The notes below the pieces were generated by a model that did no database searches, had not been told where the DNA came from, and was given only the letters and a program-made list of their open reading frames with translations. From assembly GCA_900074885.1 (NCBI GenBank), contig FJUW01000089.1, positions 62,001-126,000 of the forward strand: a stretch of DNA of 64,000 nucleotides. Direction: 5' to 3'. This document shows, piece after piece, positions 1 to 12,615 of the stretch; the stretch's first letter is position 1, and every line of letters starts with the position of its first letter. The position numbers were made by a program, and so were the translations under genes. This DNA comes from Rhynchosporium graminicola (Eukaryota; Ascomycota; Leotiomycetes; Helotiales; Ploettnerulaceae).

Positions 1-1258
1 GTCAATACCTCTTGAAATGCCGTATTCTCTGTCCTTCTTGGCTGTCTTGCGCTTCTTCTTCGATGGTTGTGCTCCTACTTCCGTCTTCGCTGCCTTCTCA
101 ACGGCCTTCCCATCTATACTTTCAGGCTCCGCCTCCACATCCTCCTTTGATTCGTCTTCATCGCCTAATACCTCGTGCTCGTCGGAAGCAATGATAATAT
201 CGTATACGTTTTTGTTGAATTCCTCCACAACATGTATCCTGGAATTGACTGGCAGTTCTGAGTTCAAAATACAACTTCTCGTCCCAAATTGCTCCAAGAA
301 AAGCTTTAACCTGTAGCAACGGTCGATATCCCCGACGAATATGATACATTTTCCTTTGATCAACTTCAATTTGAAGATGACATAGCAAAGTAAAAACTTT
401 TCATCCTCGGCACATCTGCAAATTGTTAGCTTTTATGCAAATGGCAGGTGACAAAATCATACTTCACGACAAATTGGCTTACACCCTCTCCCTCTACCTC
501 GGCCTCTTCTAGTTTCAGAACCACTGGATCTCTGCAGAATAGACCCTTCAAAGTCTCGACTTCACTTGTCAAAGTCGCGCTCATCAAAATAGTTTGCACG
601 CCTTTTGGCATAATCTTGGCCACATTTTGCAAATCCTCATCGTAGCCATACGATAAGACCAGGTCCGCCTCATCGATTACTAGGTGTGCCAGGTTCTCGA
701 GGGAGAAAGATGCAGTATTCAGATTGATCGAAGCTCGTGCGGGTGTCGCAATGACGATGTCCGGCGAATCTGCGAGTAAGGATCGTTGGACCGCATCGGA
801 AACCTTTTGCGTAAGGTTTACCGCCCGAATTTCCTTTGTACAAAACGCCGAAAAAGATTCGACGACTTTCAAGACTTGGTCCGCGAGTTCGCGAGTTGGT
901 ACGAGGATTAAGGCGGATGTGCATTGGGCGGTTAATGCCTATACGTATTAGCTTTGGCTTCTTCCACAAGCACTCCAATCCCTACCTGTTTCCTCTTGAG
1001 TATGGAGTGTAAAATTGGTAGCAGATACGCCGCCGTCTTTCCAGATCCAGTCTTCGCCCTTGCCAAAATATCCCGTCCTTCCAATGCCAAAGGTATAGCT
1101 TTACTTTGTACCAATGTTGGGTTCTGAAAGTTTTGCTTCGTGATGCCCTGGAGCAATCGAGAGTCGAGCCCTAGTCCTGCGAACGATGCGTCTGGCTTCT
1201 GCCCCTCCACTTCGGCAGCCGGGGCGGGAACATCGTTGATGTCTAGCTTGCGTTTCAT
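1..1258 (-). CDS. DBP9: ATP-dependent RNA helicase Dbp9, 5' part (runs off left edge)
   Basis: DEAD-box RNA helicase of the Dbp9 family, a nucleolar factor for 60S ribosomal subunit assembly. Exons on the minus strand are 986-1258, 463-938 and 1-415, joined by two 47-bp introns (939-985 and 416-462, the second with a GCTAAC branch site). The joined frame stays open to the window edge. Visible helicase motifs in order: Q motif ([12 protein letters not shown]), motif I (AKTGSGKT), Ia (PTRELA), Ib (TPAR), II (VIDEAD), III (SAT), IV (CIIFVGD) and the start of motif V (SRGID), which lies right at the edge. An acidic and lysine-rich insert ([22 protein letters not shown]) sits between motifs IV and V, as is usual for Dbp9. 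The start ATG fits the family N-terminus MKRKLD. The C-terminal part, including motif VI, lies outside the window. No defect is seen. Confidence 0.97.
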
Positions 1259-3491
1259 TGTTGATACGATGAATTGTGTTATGAAGTCGTGATAAGGTGC
1301 GCCTTGGAGAAAAGAGGAACATGAATTATTTTCGGGCTAGTGGTTCTGCCTGCACACACCGCCTCCTGCGGCCGCTCTTCGAAGCCATCCTAAAGAAGCT
1401 TGAACTCAACAATGCGTCGCTTATTTCCTACATCAGAAAAGGAAGATATCTCACGTTGGGAGGATGCAAGAGTTGTCCTACATGTTCTACTTTTCGAAGG
1501 ACCCTTAAACTGCTCAAATAGGCTTTTCTGACCTAGCTCTATCGAAGGCCAAGAAAGAAGTGGCTGACATTGACGAAGCTAATTGCTTCGTGACAAGAAA
1601 TACTATTCGTCGAATGCAAAGTCTCGCAAAATTTTGCCACTTCATATTGATAGTCAAGCGAAGTGTTGAACTGGTTTCATGACTTTCAAGTTCTTATATC
1701 ACGATGTGAGGCCTTACAAAACTTCGCTGATTCTTGCTACCAATGAAGGAATGGATGTCTTGCGATTTCCATTACGATACAGACAGCGACAGGTTTCGAA
1801 TGGTATAATTTTGCTTCAATAATCCTAGTTAGATAGATGAACAATAATACTATTGACCATTCCTAGCTAGTCATCATAAATTCATAAATTCATCCTCTCT
1901 GTCTTTTCCCAAGTCATCCCAAGTGACCCAGAATAACAGTCGATAAGAGTAAATAGTGCATATAAAGCAACCAACTACTGTTAGAACAGAGTGAAGAGAC
2001 GGGGCTTATCAAGTCAGATATCTGTTGGTTTAAGTTGTGCTATTCTTATCCAGGGAGGATACATGGATAATGTGGAAAAGCCGAATAATAATTTGAGGGA
2101 GTAGAATATAAAAGATCTCGCAGTTCTATGAAAGAAAAAAATGACACGTATTGTCACGATAATCATGCGGGCTAATGAGAATAGGAAGGGTGCCGAACGG
2201 GCGTCAAACGTATAATGAAGTTGAATTAAATGTCCATGTAGCCGGAAATCATTCAGATGCCAGCAAAAGTATTCCACGAATGTTTTGTTTAAATATAGTG
2301 AAATAAATGGAAGTCCGAGTCAGTCATAAATGGATTCAGTGATAAGATGAGCGTTTTACATGACGTGAGCGGCTTCTTGAATCGACTACTAGCGCAGCCC
2401 TGGTATCTTTAGTGGCAGCTTTTTTGGAATCATCTTGATCTTGGCCATTACCGGCATGTTGAGGAAATCTGCCACAATTGGCAGCTCCCGACTTTTCATT
2501 CATCTGAAACATCATAAAGACTTCCTTCGTAGCTACCATCGCCATGCTGATTAGAGGGACTTGAAAAGTATCAGCTGCTATGTGACCTTGATACCAAGGC
2601 TAATACAAAACTTGTAGTATCATCTTCAACCCGATTCGGAGGTTCATCTTCGAGTGATATGAATATGGAAGCCTCATCTTCTCGAGCTATGCTAGGATAC
2701 CCTGCGGATGACTTGTCCACTCCAATCCACGAAGAATGATTCTGGGCGTAATTTGATCCAGGTAATTGCGGGAATTTACCGGAGAGACATGAAGGCTGAT
2801 TAAATTTGGTCGGTGACCATTGAGAGGGGAAAGGTATTTCAGCTAGGAGCTAGTTGCCTATTGCTACCCAGATGAGGTCTCCTACATCCCTGACCAACCA
2901 GCTTTGCAGAAGGATAGTCCACGCGAGTATCCCACTGAACGGCTCTTTCTTGGCGGTATTGAAACCTTGGGATCTTCGGAGACGAGAGCGCGTACTGTGA
3001 TGCTTGATGTTTCGAATAAGACATCTCCCCTGTAGCATAGTGACCTGCATATACAAGCAAGAGGAGGGAACACTCGAGGTCTCATTTGAGAATGCATGAG
3101 ATTATATTATGTACCAAGCTGCCACTCCCCGTCAGAATAAATTTTGCCGTGAAGCAGACCTTAAATTGCACTCGACGGTTTATAGCTTGGCGCAATTGAG
3201 ACGCGAGGTATCATCTAACTTATGCCGATCATTTTTGGAAATCATCACTATATGAGTCTTCGTGAGCCCTTTGCCCGTCTCTCTCTTTTAAAGAAGGCGG
3301 GTATTTCTTCGCTCTAGATCATAGTATAATAATTAGCATATACACCATGCTTCAGGACGCCTCTTTTCCTATACGTGTTGATAGTCCTGTATGCTATGGA
3401 CACCAGTTATAACAACGATATTGACGGTTTCTTACAGGCAGACATAATAGCTATCAAGGAATTTCATGCTCACAAAGCGCCGTATCTATAA

Positions 3492-4019
3492 GAACAGAGG
3501 TCCACCATATTTGCCTTGTTTCTCTATACAAGTTCCGGTATCACTGATGTCATCCGCATCTATGCTATTCCTATTCCTGTTTCCATTCGGCTCAGCCCAG
3601 ACTACTTAAAAAATCTGGGAGAGTTACCCAGAGATGAAACAACTTCTCACGCGTGTGCAAAACTCCCCGATTTTGAATTTCCAGGCCGGGTGGAATTCAC
3701 ATTCTTTGACGTGTTGGGGTCACGCAGAGACTACAAAGCATACGGCATTGCGAGTTACGATCGTCGAAAGCTTCCCGATTCGAGTCTGGATCTTGCGTTA
3801 TGATGTACGGACCAAACGCGGCTGGTTGAGTCGCAGATAAATCAGAGTGATGTGAATCATGGTTTAGGCTCGTTGGTGAGAGAAGTTGAAGAATTGAAAC
3901 AGCAGTGTGCAACACCCATGTTAATAGATCATCATGGTGACCCGATCGATTTCGAAGGCCAAGAAGACTGTCAATTTCTTCAACAAGAGGAGATGAGTGT
4001 CCAGTATGACAGAATATAG
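3492..4019 (+). pseudogene. unassigned ORF broken by one in-frame TGA
   Basis: One reading frame is open from 3492 to 3800 (103 codons), has a single TGA at 3801-3803, and is open again from 3804 to a TAG at 4017-4019 (71 codons). The second half looks protein-like, with an acidic, probably coiled stretch (LVREVEELKQQ) followed by DHHGDPIDFEGQ. The family was not recognised. The TGA may be a former CGA changed by one C-to-T step, which is inference. No ATG was found at the front of the open stretch, so the real 5' end may lie in another exon. The alternatives are chance open frame, or an exon border hidden at the stop. Confidence 0.3.
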
Positions 4020-4898
4020 TGTGTAGAATTCCACAAATAATTTCTTGTGAACATGTTTTGAGGCTGTTTTAAGCCGAGACCTGACAAGAACTCAGACATA
4101 ACAACGAAGCAAATTCGTGTAACATCTTGGATCTCATTCGAATATCACCTCAAAATCTCACTTAATGGAGCAACATCAACATAGAGTGTAACAGCGGACC
4201 CATTTTTTTTTCTCACAATATTCGGATCAGAGATAGCACAGAAAGTGAACCAAAAGTCATCAGAATACTAAGAACAGAAACTCCCGTGCTATGACAACGC
4301 GAGCACCAGACATCAGCATCTGAATATTTATGTAATCGAACAAGCGAAGAATCAACCTCGCAAAATGTGCTGCTCTACTCGAATTTACGTTCAGATATTT
4401 TCTTCAGTAGAAAAAATACTTCATAGATAGTTCTCCTTCACCCCTCGAAAAGACTTCGCGGGCAAGAAAGAACCAAGCAATTATTATTCTATCAGAAAGT
4501 TTCGTAGATGTATTCAATGTCGACTACTTCGATTTTGTAGTGTTGTATGAAGAGTCGTCGTGATATATTTCAGCCATAGGTATCAGTGGAGTTTATTGCC
4601 AGTGTTATCAGCTCACACGAAAGGCAATTTGTCTGCTCGTGTTCCCTGCCATTATCCTATCAGCACTTGTCAGGTTGGCGCTGCAGAAATATCTCGAGCA
4701 CACCTGTCAAATCATTGCCACACTGCAGTCATCAATGCATGTCTGCGCTCAAGTATTTAGAGACAATACTTCGCGGCTGGTCTAGTATACTTACCTAAGA
4801 TTCCATGCCCATTCCGCTAGCGTTCCTAATAGGTAGTTCATGTCCGATCTCAATGGTAACCAGAATCATCCGTGAAAGGAAGGTCCAGCGTGGACAAG

Positions 4899-5222
4899 AT
4901 GCAGACCGCTTTTTATAGTCAGTATAGCATGTTTTCAGCTGAGGAGAAGGCACTATCAACCTGTCCCAACCAACATTTTTTGTGTAGCACGCCTGCATCA
5001 ACCCGCTTGCACTGTGACGATACACGCAAAGTTGCGATAAATCATGAGCAACAAGATAACGAACGATTCGCAGGATTAACGCTTGCAAGATCATGCATCC
5101 GCATTCGCGGCATGGACCCCTGTATGGTGTTGGTAACGCTCGCTAAAGATGAATACATCAACAATTGCCTGAAGACTCCGAATATTTTACCGACCTGCGA
5201 CACCTCTTCTTTCTCGGACTAG
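4899..5222 (+). CDS. hypothetical cysteine-containing ORF, 107 aa
   Basis: The longest ATG-started frame in the 1.3-7.3 kb spacer. The predicted product has seven spread cysteines, begins MQTAFYSQYSMF and has no signal peptide, membrane segment or known motif. No intron signals are needed. An overlapping minus-strand frame (4795-5094) is also open, which lowers trust. It may be chance. Confidence 0.15.
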   Translation: MQTAFYSQYSMFSAEEKALSTCPNQHFLCSTPASTRLHCDDTRKVAINHEQQDNERFAGLTLARSCIRIRGMDPCMVLVTLAKDEYINNCLKTPNILPTCDTSSFSD

Positions 5223-7344
5223 ACTTTTCACTTTTCACATGATTGTAGCTTTTATGGTCTGCAGGCACAGGCTGACGAATAATTACCCAATATTCAAGAA
5301 ACATAGAACGCAAGACACAAGAGAACATGTACTAAGCACGGAGACAATCTGGTCGATATAGGGATATTGATTACGAGATATTAGTAATCGTTCGAAGCCT
5401 GTGCCGGGGAGGGGACTGTCGTGCAACGGCTTACTCATTTTCCGACTCAAGATTGATGTTTTGGCCGCCAACATTATTCTTTCAGCTACGATTATTGAAT
5501 TGATTCAGGCGTAGAATAGGGAGCTATTTCGTACGAAGAATTAGCCGGTAGTGGGAAATAACTTACAATATCCCACGAAATTTCAGAACGGGGTCTGTTG
5601 GCAGGTCAAGTTTACCGAGCATAAGTAAACAACCTCGGTTAGCGATCGGGTATCGCTTAGATGGCCGAGCATCTTGAACATGATTACAGCTTACTTACTG
5701 ATGGTTCAAACCCCCTTCGACTGTACCGATAGGTGTTCTTGAGGATTTGGATGTGAGAATTCTGGCGAATTGAGCTTTGCCGTGCTTGAGCGCAACTCCA
5801 TCTAACTTCCTCCGATCGAACCTACTGAGTGGGCCCCTTACTTGAAACAAATTCGTAAGACATTGTCAGTCACACAATCTTTAGTCATTCACTTTCCCAG
5901 TAATAATGTCTGCTTAAGGCTTTAAGCTCATCCAGTGGCACTTCACGACGAGTCTATCTTTCTCCGGGCTTACTGCACATAATTTTTGCGCCCAGAGTCA
6001 GCCCGCTAAGAGATCAGGATGTTCTCCTCGATTCTCTGTTGGAATCCGGTAAGGATGTCAATACTCTCTTACATCACCAGTTCAAGGGCCGAATCTGTCT
6101 TGCGGAGGTTCAATTAGTTAGAGTTTTCCATTTCAACCTCGGGTCCGCCTTCAACAACCGCGACTTATTGCTTTGCCAGAGGAATTCACGTTACAGCTTC
6201 TACTACGTCATTTAGCATTCTTTCGTTCTCGGTAGTCGTCGTTACTGTCACTACAAGATTTTGATATCCTCTGTGCGTTCAAATCATATCGATCAAATCG
6301 TTGTGTTTCCGTTTTTGGACATGAGAGATGGTTCGGAGAAACCCTCAGGTTCGGCTTCACTTGCTGGACAATTTTGCATGATTGTGCTTTTGTACCTTTT
6401 CACCGCGGCAAAGTTGCTTTCTCTGGAGGCGTAGTAGGCGCCACATTACACAAGGTGGATGGCACATTCAAATCATTGGAGTCCATGTTGATGTGCAAGT
6501 TATTCAAGAGATCCAGTATGATGATGTTAAAATTCTGGTCTATGATCTGTGCTATTTTACGAGCAGATAGGATATCTTATGCACCCCAATGGAAGAGTTG
6601 ATATGCTTACGATGTCGATGATAAAATCCATAACATGCGACTTGGCGCCAAAACTGTTCGGGCGCGTCGAATCTGATCGAACAGAGCTTATTCATTCCCT
6701 TCGCCATATCCAACTTGTTGCATAATTTGGTGATTTTCGGCTATAGACTCATCTAGCATCTCTTTAAGCAGCATATTTTTATTACCGCAAAACTCTGCAG
6801 CTTTCTCTTTGGTGAGCTTGCGCGGGCCCAGAATCCGTTTCCAAGACGAGTTGGAATTTTCAAATAATACAACCTCCAGAGGTCATATGCCCTCGGTATG
6901 CGTTGCAAAATGTTATGTCGGTTACACCATGTATTTGGAGCTATTCTACTCGCGATATCAACACGAAATCATCGGGAGATGGTGGTAGCACATCTGATTA
7001 GGCGTTTGGGCGATATCGTATTGAATAACTATCTGGAATGTGCGATCAGAAGGCCTATCGGAACAACAAGCAGATCGTTCGCTTGCCCGTCATTTGATAT
7101 AGATCCCATCTGTGATTTCCAGTGATATATCTGAAAAGACACTTGGAAATTTGCGGGAATTGCTCATTACCTTATTTAGGCGTGGTAGTCTTGATGAGGT
7201 AAGCAGCCGAGCCAGCATTTAAGGTTTGGACCTAAAGTCTACTTTCCCATGCGCCTAAGTTACATTTCGAGTTGAAACCACAAGCCAGGCCTAGCACATA
7301 CCCTTTCTGCAACTCTTGTCTACAAATCCAGTGTACATCACAAA

Positions 7345-8320
7345 ATGCCTCCAGCAAAAAGACAACGCAAGGCCAGGCCGGCGGCTGAGCTAGCGATGGA
7401 AATAGGTTCATCCTCGCGAGCCCTCGAAGCAGACAAAGCATCAGAAGAAGCAGTCACCGCTCCCCAAGAAGCATCGGTAGCACCTCCACCATCAGCTAGC
7501 TCTTTAGCAGCACCATCCGCAGACGCAGCAGCGAAAGCAAAAGAGCGCACGGAAAGATTCAAAGCTCTCCAGGCACGCGCAAAAACCGGAGCGCAGAGAA
7601 ATATGAAAGAAGCCACCCTCGAATCCCAACGCCTAGCCACTGATCCCAACCTTCTGACATCTCTGAATCGGAAATCCGCGATCGCATCACACAACCTGCT
7701 AAAAGCAGATACCGAGCTATCAGGTGGTGATTTTGAGCGGAAGAGAGCGTGGGATTGGACGATTGAAGAGAGTGAACGATGGGATAAAAGAATCAAGAAG
7801 AAGGATGCTCATAGAGACGATCAAGCTTTCCAAGATTACAGACAGGATAGTAGGAAGGTTTACAAACGTCAGATACGGGATTTGAAGGTCGACATGGAGT
7901 ATTATGAGAAACAGAAAAATGAGGCAATTGAGAAGGCTGCTGCGAGTGGAGGGCTGGAGATTGTGGAGACGGAGGATGGAGAGCTGGTTGCGGTGGATAA
8001 GGATGGGACTTTCTACTCGACTGCGGATTCAACAGGGTTTGTGGAGCATAAACCGCCGAAGGATGCGGTGGATAGACTGGTTAAGGATCTGACGCAGGCC
8101 GAGGAGGCGAGATTGAAGAAGAGGAGAGCGAAGATGAGTGAAGGAGAAGATGGTGATATTACGTATATCAACGATAAGAACAAGCAGTTCAACCAGAAAT
8201 TGAACAGGTTCTACAACAAGGTATTTTTGGTTCCTTACGAAAAGTGTAAGACTCATGCTAACCTCGCAATAGTACACTGCCGAGATCAGAGACAGTTTTG
8301 AGCGGGGCACAATGATATAG
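7345..8320 (+). CDS. SYF2: pre-mRNA-splicing factor Syf2
   Basis: Component of the Prp19-associated (NineTeen) spliceosome complex, nuclear. Exon 1 is 7345-8220 and exon 2 is 8273-8320, joined by a 52-bp intron (GTATTT donor, GCTAAC branch site, ATAG acceptor) to give 307 aa. Reading through the intron instead gives a false 318-aa end; the spliced end (YTAEIRDSFERGTMI) is the conserved SYF2 C-terminus and supports the join. The N-terminus (residues about 1-75) is basic, then alanine- and proline-rich, and probably disordered; the SYF2 domain fills the rest and is very rich in charged helical sequence, with the conserved AWDWTIEESERWDKR and FNQKLNRFYNK stretches. It converges on the COQ11-like gene, with 108 bp between stop codons. 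Confidence 0.95.
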
Positions 8321-8428
8321 TTTATTGCTTGTACGCGGATACTACCGTTGAGTTGGGTTCTACAGTATTATAGTACAATGCAAGGCCAGAAGCCAAACTT
8401 TCGAACTGTATCATATCATCCTCTATTT

Positions 8429-9403
8429 TCAAAGCATTCCCTTCCTCCAAGCCTTCTGAGCCAACTCCTCAATCTCCTTCGTCTCCACCGGTCCCCTCGT
8501 AGCATCATCACTCAGCGCCTCTACCACAGCATCAGCTACCAAATCCGCCTTCAATGGCTTCACGCCCGCCGCACCCATGATGCCCCCAAAGATCCCTCCC
8601 GTAAGACCATTAAACGCAGCACCTAATCCAGTCATAGCAGCCAACGGCATCGTGAAAGACCTCGAACTATCATATAAAAAGCCAGGGCGTATGAATATGC
8701 TCCTCATCCTGGGGAACTCGCTACTAATCGTACTCTCTGCCTCCCTCTTTGTGTTGATGTAACGAGCAGGCAAAACAGGCGCACCACCCGCAGCACTGAT
8801 ATACGCAAACGCAGGAACTTTTTCTCTGTCCGCCTCCTGCGCAAGCGTGATTGCCGAGTCTCTGTTCATGAGTTCGTAGGTCAACTGCCCGTCGTGCTCC
8901 TGCGGCTTTAAATCCTCATCTGGGCTACTTCTAGTAAGAGGATTCTGCGATCCAGCTTTGGTGGAAGAGAATGCCCGCTTCAATCCGCTGATGGGTGATT
9001 CTTTTCCCGAAACAACGCCTTTGTAATCGGTTTCGAGGAGGATGCCCATGCTGTGCACGACATAGTCGGCGTTCTTGAGTAGTGGAGCGTAGGTCTTGGG
9101 TTTTAGGATGTCTGCCCGTTCCCAGGTTACTTTGTGTGCCCAAGGGGGGGCAGTGGCCGATGAGGTTACTGAGGACCATGTTGGTTCACCTGAACGACTG
9201 TGTGATCAATTCGTTAGTGAAAGGATCAATAGTAGTTATTGTAGGCACCTTGGAGCTGTAGGAAGGAATGATGGTAGAGTGGTGTATGGAGCTACTTGCC
9301 TGATGGAAGTCACATCCCATCCCCTCGCAACTGCCGATTTGCATATCCTCGACCCCAAGAACCCATTCCCACCACAGACAACCAGTTTCTTTGACGCAGA
9401 CAT
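8429..9403 (-). CDS. COQ11: mitochondrial NAD(P)-binding Coq11-like protein
   Basis: Atypical short-chain dehydrogenase/epimerase related to yeast Coq11 (YLR290C), a mitochondrial inner-membrane protein linked to the coenzyme Q synthesis complex. Exon 1 is 9300-9403 and exon 2 is 8429-9197, giving 290 aa. The nucleotide-binding glycine motif GGNGFLG lies at about residues 10-16 and a YINTK (YxxxK) motif in the middle. A conserved VVHSMGILLE stretch follows the first Rossmann strands. A glycine-rich hydrophobic stretch near residues 220-245 (LTGGIFGGIMGAAG) may touch the membrane. The intron (9198-9299) begins with GCAAGT, not GT: the GC-AG splice restores the conserved SRSGEP junction, whereas the nearest GT donor leads to a stop. 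It is divergent from YAF9. Confidence 0.9.
9198..9299 (-). other. GC-AG intron in the COQ11-like gene
   Basis: A 102-bp intron with exon/donor AG|GCAAGT and acceptor CACACAG. Joining gives ATC-AGT-CGT-TCA (ISRS), matching the family's SRSG. The GT four bases downstream gives an in-frame stop after joining. GCAAGT is the usual strong context of GC donors. Confidence 0.85.
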
Positions 9404-9697
9404 CGTGCAAAGAATCGTATCTTTTTGAAGCTATTCCCAACAACAACCTTCTTGGAATAAATCTTTAGCCTGACGACATCATTCAAGCTGCATCACTTTC
9501 AGCACTGACCACTTCGCAGCTCTCACCCCACAGCGCTAAACCTTATACTCACTCACCCCCGCCGGGCAGGCTCAGGTACGATGACACCGTATGGGCCCGC
9601 GCAAGAGCGCAGAAGTAGCCGCTCCATCAAAGCCAGCCAGAAGCAACTCGACAACGATTCCACAACCAATACATCCAAAGGCACAATCCCAAAGAAC
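9404..9697. promoter_or_regulatory. shared divergent promoter region, COQ11-like / YAF9
   Basis: The stretch between the COQ11-like ATG and the preferred YAF9 ATG is 294 bp (177 bp if YAF9 starts at 9581). It holds CT/CA-rich tracts. No specific operator could be assigned. Confidence 0.4.
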
Positions 9698-10544
9698 ATG
9701 GCACCACCAAATACCCAGAAACGGGTCAAAGGCGTCCAGATATACCGACCATTTATCTACGGTACCACAGCCCGGAAGTTCAGCGACGAGAACCCCAAAC
9801 CGCCAGGCACGCCGGCGGACCATACGCATAGCTGGACGGTGTTTGTGAAGGGCGTCGATGATACGGATATCACGTATTGGTGCAAGAAAGTGCAGTTTAA
9901 GTTGCACGAGTCGATTCCGAATCCTTTAAGAAGTGAGTTATCCAAAGGGCTGGGGACATTTGAGAGAAAGTGGCTTGGGGAGCATTGAGTGGGAGCAAAT
10001 CGCTGATGAGATTTTCTTGTGAATAGTGGTCGACGACGTCCAACCCGGCGACCCGTTCGAAGTCCACGAAACGGGCTGGGGTGAATTCGAAATCACCATC
10101 AAGCTCTACTACACGCCGGAATCTCTCGAGAAGCCGCAAACACTCTACCATCACCTCGCCCTTCATCCCTATGGTGACGAAGCCGAAAAAGAACAAATGC
10201 GCATCGCGCCCCAAATAACTTCCTGGCAGTACGAAGAACAGTTGTTCAATGAGCCGTATGAGAACTTCTATGATATTCTTACGAGTCCGATGGAGCGGGT
10301 CAAGGGGGGGGGAGGGAAGGGGACTAAGGTCATGAAGGGAGGAATGGTGGGAAGTGTGGGCGATAGGACGGCGACCATTCCGTTGACGATAAGGCCGGAA
10401 CAGCCGTATAGTAGGGAGACGGAGAAGCTAGAGTTGAAGAAGTTGGAGGCTGCGCTGGTGAAGGTGGGAGAGCTGACGGAGGAGATGAAGAAGGAAATCC
10501 TGGAGAAGCAGAAGGAGTTGGAGAGTTTTCAGAAGGGGGGTTGA
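9698..10544 (+). CDS. YAF9: YEATS-domain protein Yaf9
   Basis: Subunit shared by the NuA4 acetyltransferase and SWR1 remodelling complexes; its YEATS domain reads acylated histone lysines in the nucleus. Exon 1 is 9698-9932 and exon 2 is 10027-10544 (94-bp intron, GTGAGT donor, AATAG acceptor), giving 250 aa. The YEATS core covers about residues 8-135, with the family stretches [38 protein letters not shown] and [15 protein letters not shown]. The splice rebuilds the codon ATG in LRMVDDV. A glycine/lysine-rich linker ([14 protein letters not shown]) is followed by a C-terminal coiled coil (about residues 205-250). The frame is also open upstream to an ATG at 9581 (39 more codons, serine/lysine-rich); the MAPP start is preferred because relatives begin there. 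Confidence 0.94.
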
Positions 10545-12615
10545 AGATATGAGAATGGCGTAAGCATCAACCGCCTGGACACTTGACCATGCAGAGGATA
10601 ATGCATGGATTTGTCGAATGACGCCTTCTCTATAGAACATAGGCTGGGAAGGACAAGGGCCAATAGTGGCGAAGGCAAGAATGGCGGCTGCAAGACTCGA
10701 GCAAGTGGTAGCTCCAGACGACACAGAGCAACGTCCATGAACGAACCACACTTTGCGTCAATTGTACCTTAGTAGCTAGACAATTCCAGGCATGATGATA
10801 GTCCTGGCGAATATCGCTATACGAGAAAAAAAAAGCAGTCACTCAAATTTCATGTCATATATTTCACGCGAGATAATCCTTTTTTTTCTCTTAATGCTTA
10901 ATATCGATCGAAACCTCAGAAACTCAAAGCGGAAAGACACTGTGTAGAATAATCAAGCATATTCGAGACCCCGGTTATCGATAGAATATTGTACTCCATA
11001 CAAATCCATGACTACGTATAATCTCAATTTCTCAAATGAAAACATATATAGCACTTCCTCAATAGAAAAGCGGAAATCTTAAACCCTATCAAACAATGAA
11101 TACCCCATAATCAGCAAGGTTCAAACTTTTCTTAGCTCAATAGCACAAGCTGCACCCGTCGTCACTTCCTCCATGGGATAAGAAACGTCCGTCCGCCAAG
11201 GCGATAGTGGTGTTGGCTTCTTTTGTTGGTTAACGATGCTAGGACTTTGGCATATTAAATTTTTACAGAGACTGACAGGATTGTATGTGGGGGATTGATC
11301 GGAACCTGTTAACAGGAGCTTTGAAGCCTGCGGAGCATAAATGCAGTATGATGCTTTACCACACAGCCTATCTGATCGAACTGGTAGAACAAATAATAGC
11401 CCCCATGGCAACAAGCGATACTATACGTACGAGGAAATGGGATGAACATGCTTATTAACACGTATGCTTGGTATCAGGCAATATCGTTGAGATGTCTTCC
11501 AATACTTAATCTTACCAGTTTCTGTTCGATCTCAAGAAGGCTTATTCTCTATGACTGAATCCTCCATCAGCCTAGTCACTACGATTCCACATAGATACCT
11601 GAAATAAGGGCCTGGGGTCTATATACAGCAGCCAAATTTCTATATGATAGCTCTTGTCACGATAAAGATTATCTGTCGCTGGTCGGGCTTCGAGATAGCT
11701 TAGCATGCACTGAAGGTGAGTTTTGGCTGACATTGAACTAGCGCGCCGTCTATCCATTTTTCTCTGTGTATATTACTAAACAATAGCTTTCTGTCATCAG
11801 CATCTATTGGGCGTACTGGCCTAATGGGTGTTGATAACACTCGACACTTTCACCAAGGATGATCAAATTTCGGGCGTGGCGCTACAAATAACCCTAGTTG
11901 GGTTTTCTAAGGAACATCTCCATATCGCAGGAGCTGTTCTGGAGTTTTTGCAATCTCTGGACTTGATGTATTTATAGCGCTTTCTCGGTTATTTTTTTTC
12001 GTGATAGATGGTTTACCTTTCGTCCGCTCACAAGTTGAGTTTGTGCCGAGGAGATGATCTTTTGTCCCGATATTTTTGTATGTGGCGTCTGTCTTCTTAT
12101 TATGAAGACTTTGGGACGGGAAATTAGCAGGTGGGAAGGATTGTTTCTTTTCAGTCTTGATTTTCAGTACGAGGAGCCTTATGAGGCTCAGATTTACTGG
12201 CTTTGAATTTTTGGTACGTTTGTTTTGTTTCGACTTTTAGCGAGCCTCATTCGCTAAAGCACTTCGGAGTCCGCCCCACCAGTCACTATCTCCATTGGCT
12301 GAGACAATTTTGAACAAGAAGGTATCTGCGAGTACTAAGCCTGCATCACCTTTAATACTCGATGGTATCGTGTTCTTCGACGTGTATCCTTTAGTTGATG
12401 CCAGATAACAAAAGGCAGGGATAGAAGCCATTTGATGACTCACGCTCCTGTTTTTTGGATACGAGATTTTGGACGAGGACAGGTCTCAACTACTGCGCCA
12501 CATACGGTTCAAAAACTACAAATAACGAGGCTTCTGCCCCCCTCAGGCTTGACTGCATCATGGATTAAGCTCATATGCATCGGCATATGAACTATCCACT
12601 TTCTCGTTCAGCTCA
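10545..12615. other. intergenic region, nothing assigned
   Basis: No recognisable gene. Open frames are short (for example the minus frame 11121-11414 and the minus frame 12237-12443, the latter with an SH3-like looking DSDWWGGL string that is probably chance). No transposon ends or tandem repeats were noticed. Confidence 0.5.

Larger units (their letters stand above)
1259..7344. other. gene-poor 6 kb spacer
   Basis: No gene with a recognisable family is seen here. It contains a broken ORF (3492-4019) and an unassigned ORF (4899-5222), both listed separately. A short minus-strand ORF at 2336-2545 (about 69 codons, ATG start, charged) has no recognisable motif. Base composition is ordinary, unlike the RIP-mutated areas further right, so this is not obviously transposon sequence. 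The stretch 5.9-7.1 kb gives only short open frames in all phases. Upstream control of DBP9 (left end) and SYF2 (right end) should lie at its margins. Confidence 0.6.

Noticed and set aside
5640..5720. tRNA-like string (ATGGCCGAGC ... GGTTCAAACC)
   Set aside because: The D-arm-like and T-loop-like words are present, but no acceptor stem pairs and the anticodon arm cannot be folded.
12237..12443. SH3-like DSDWWGGL on the minus strand
   Set aside because: Only one short match; the rest of the 68-aa frame does not resemble an SH3 domain.
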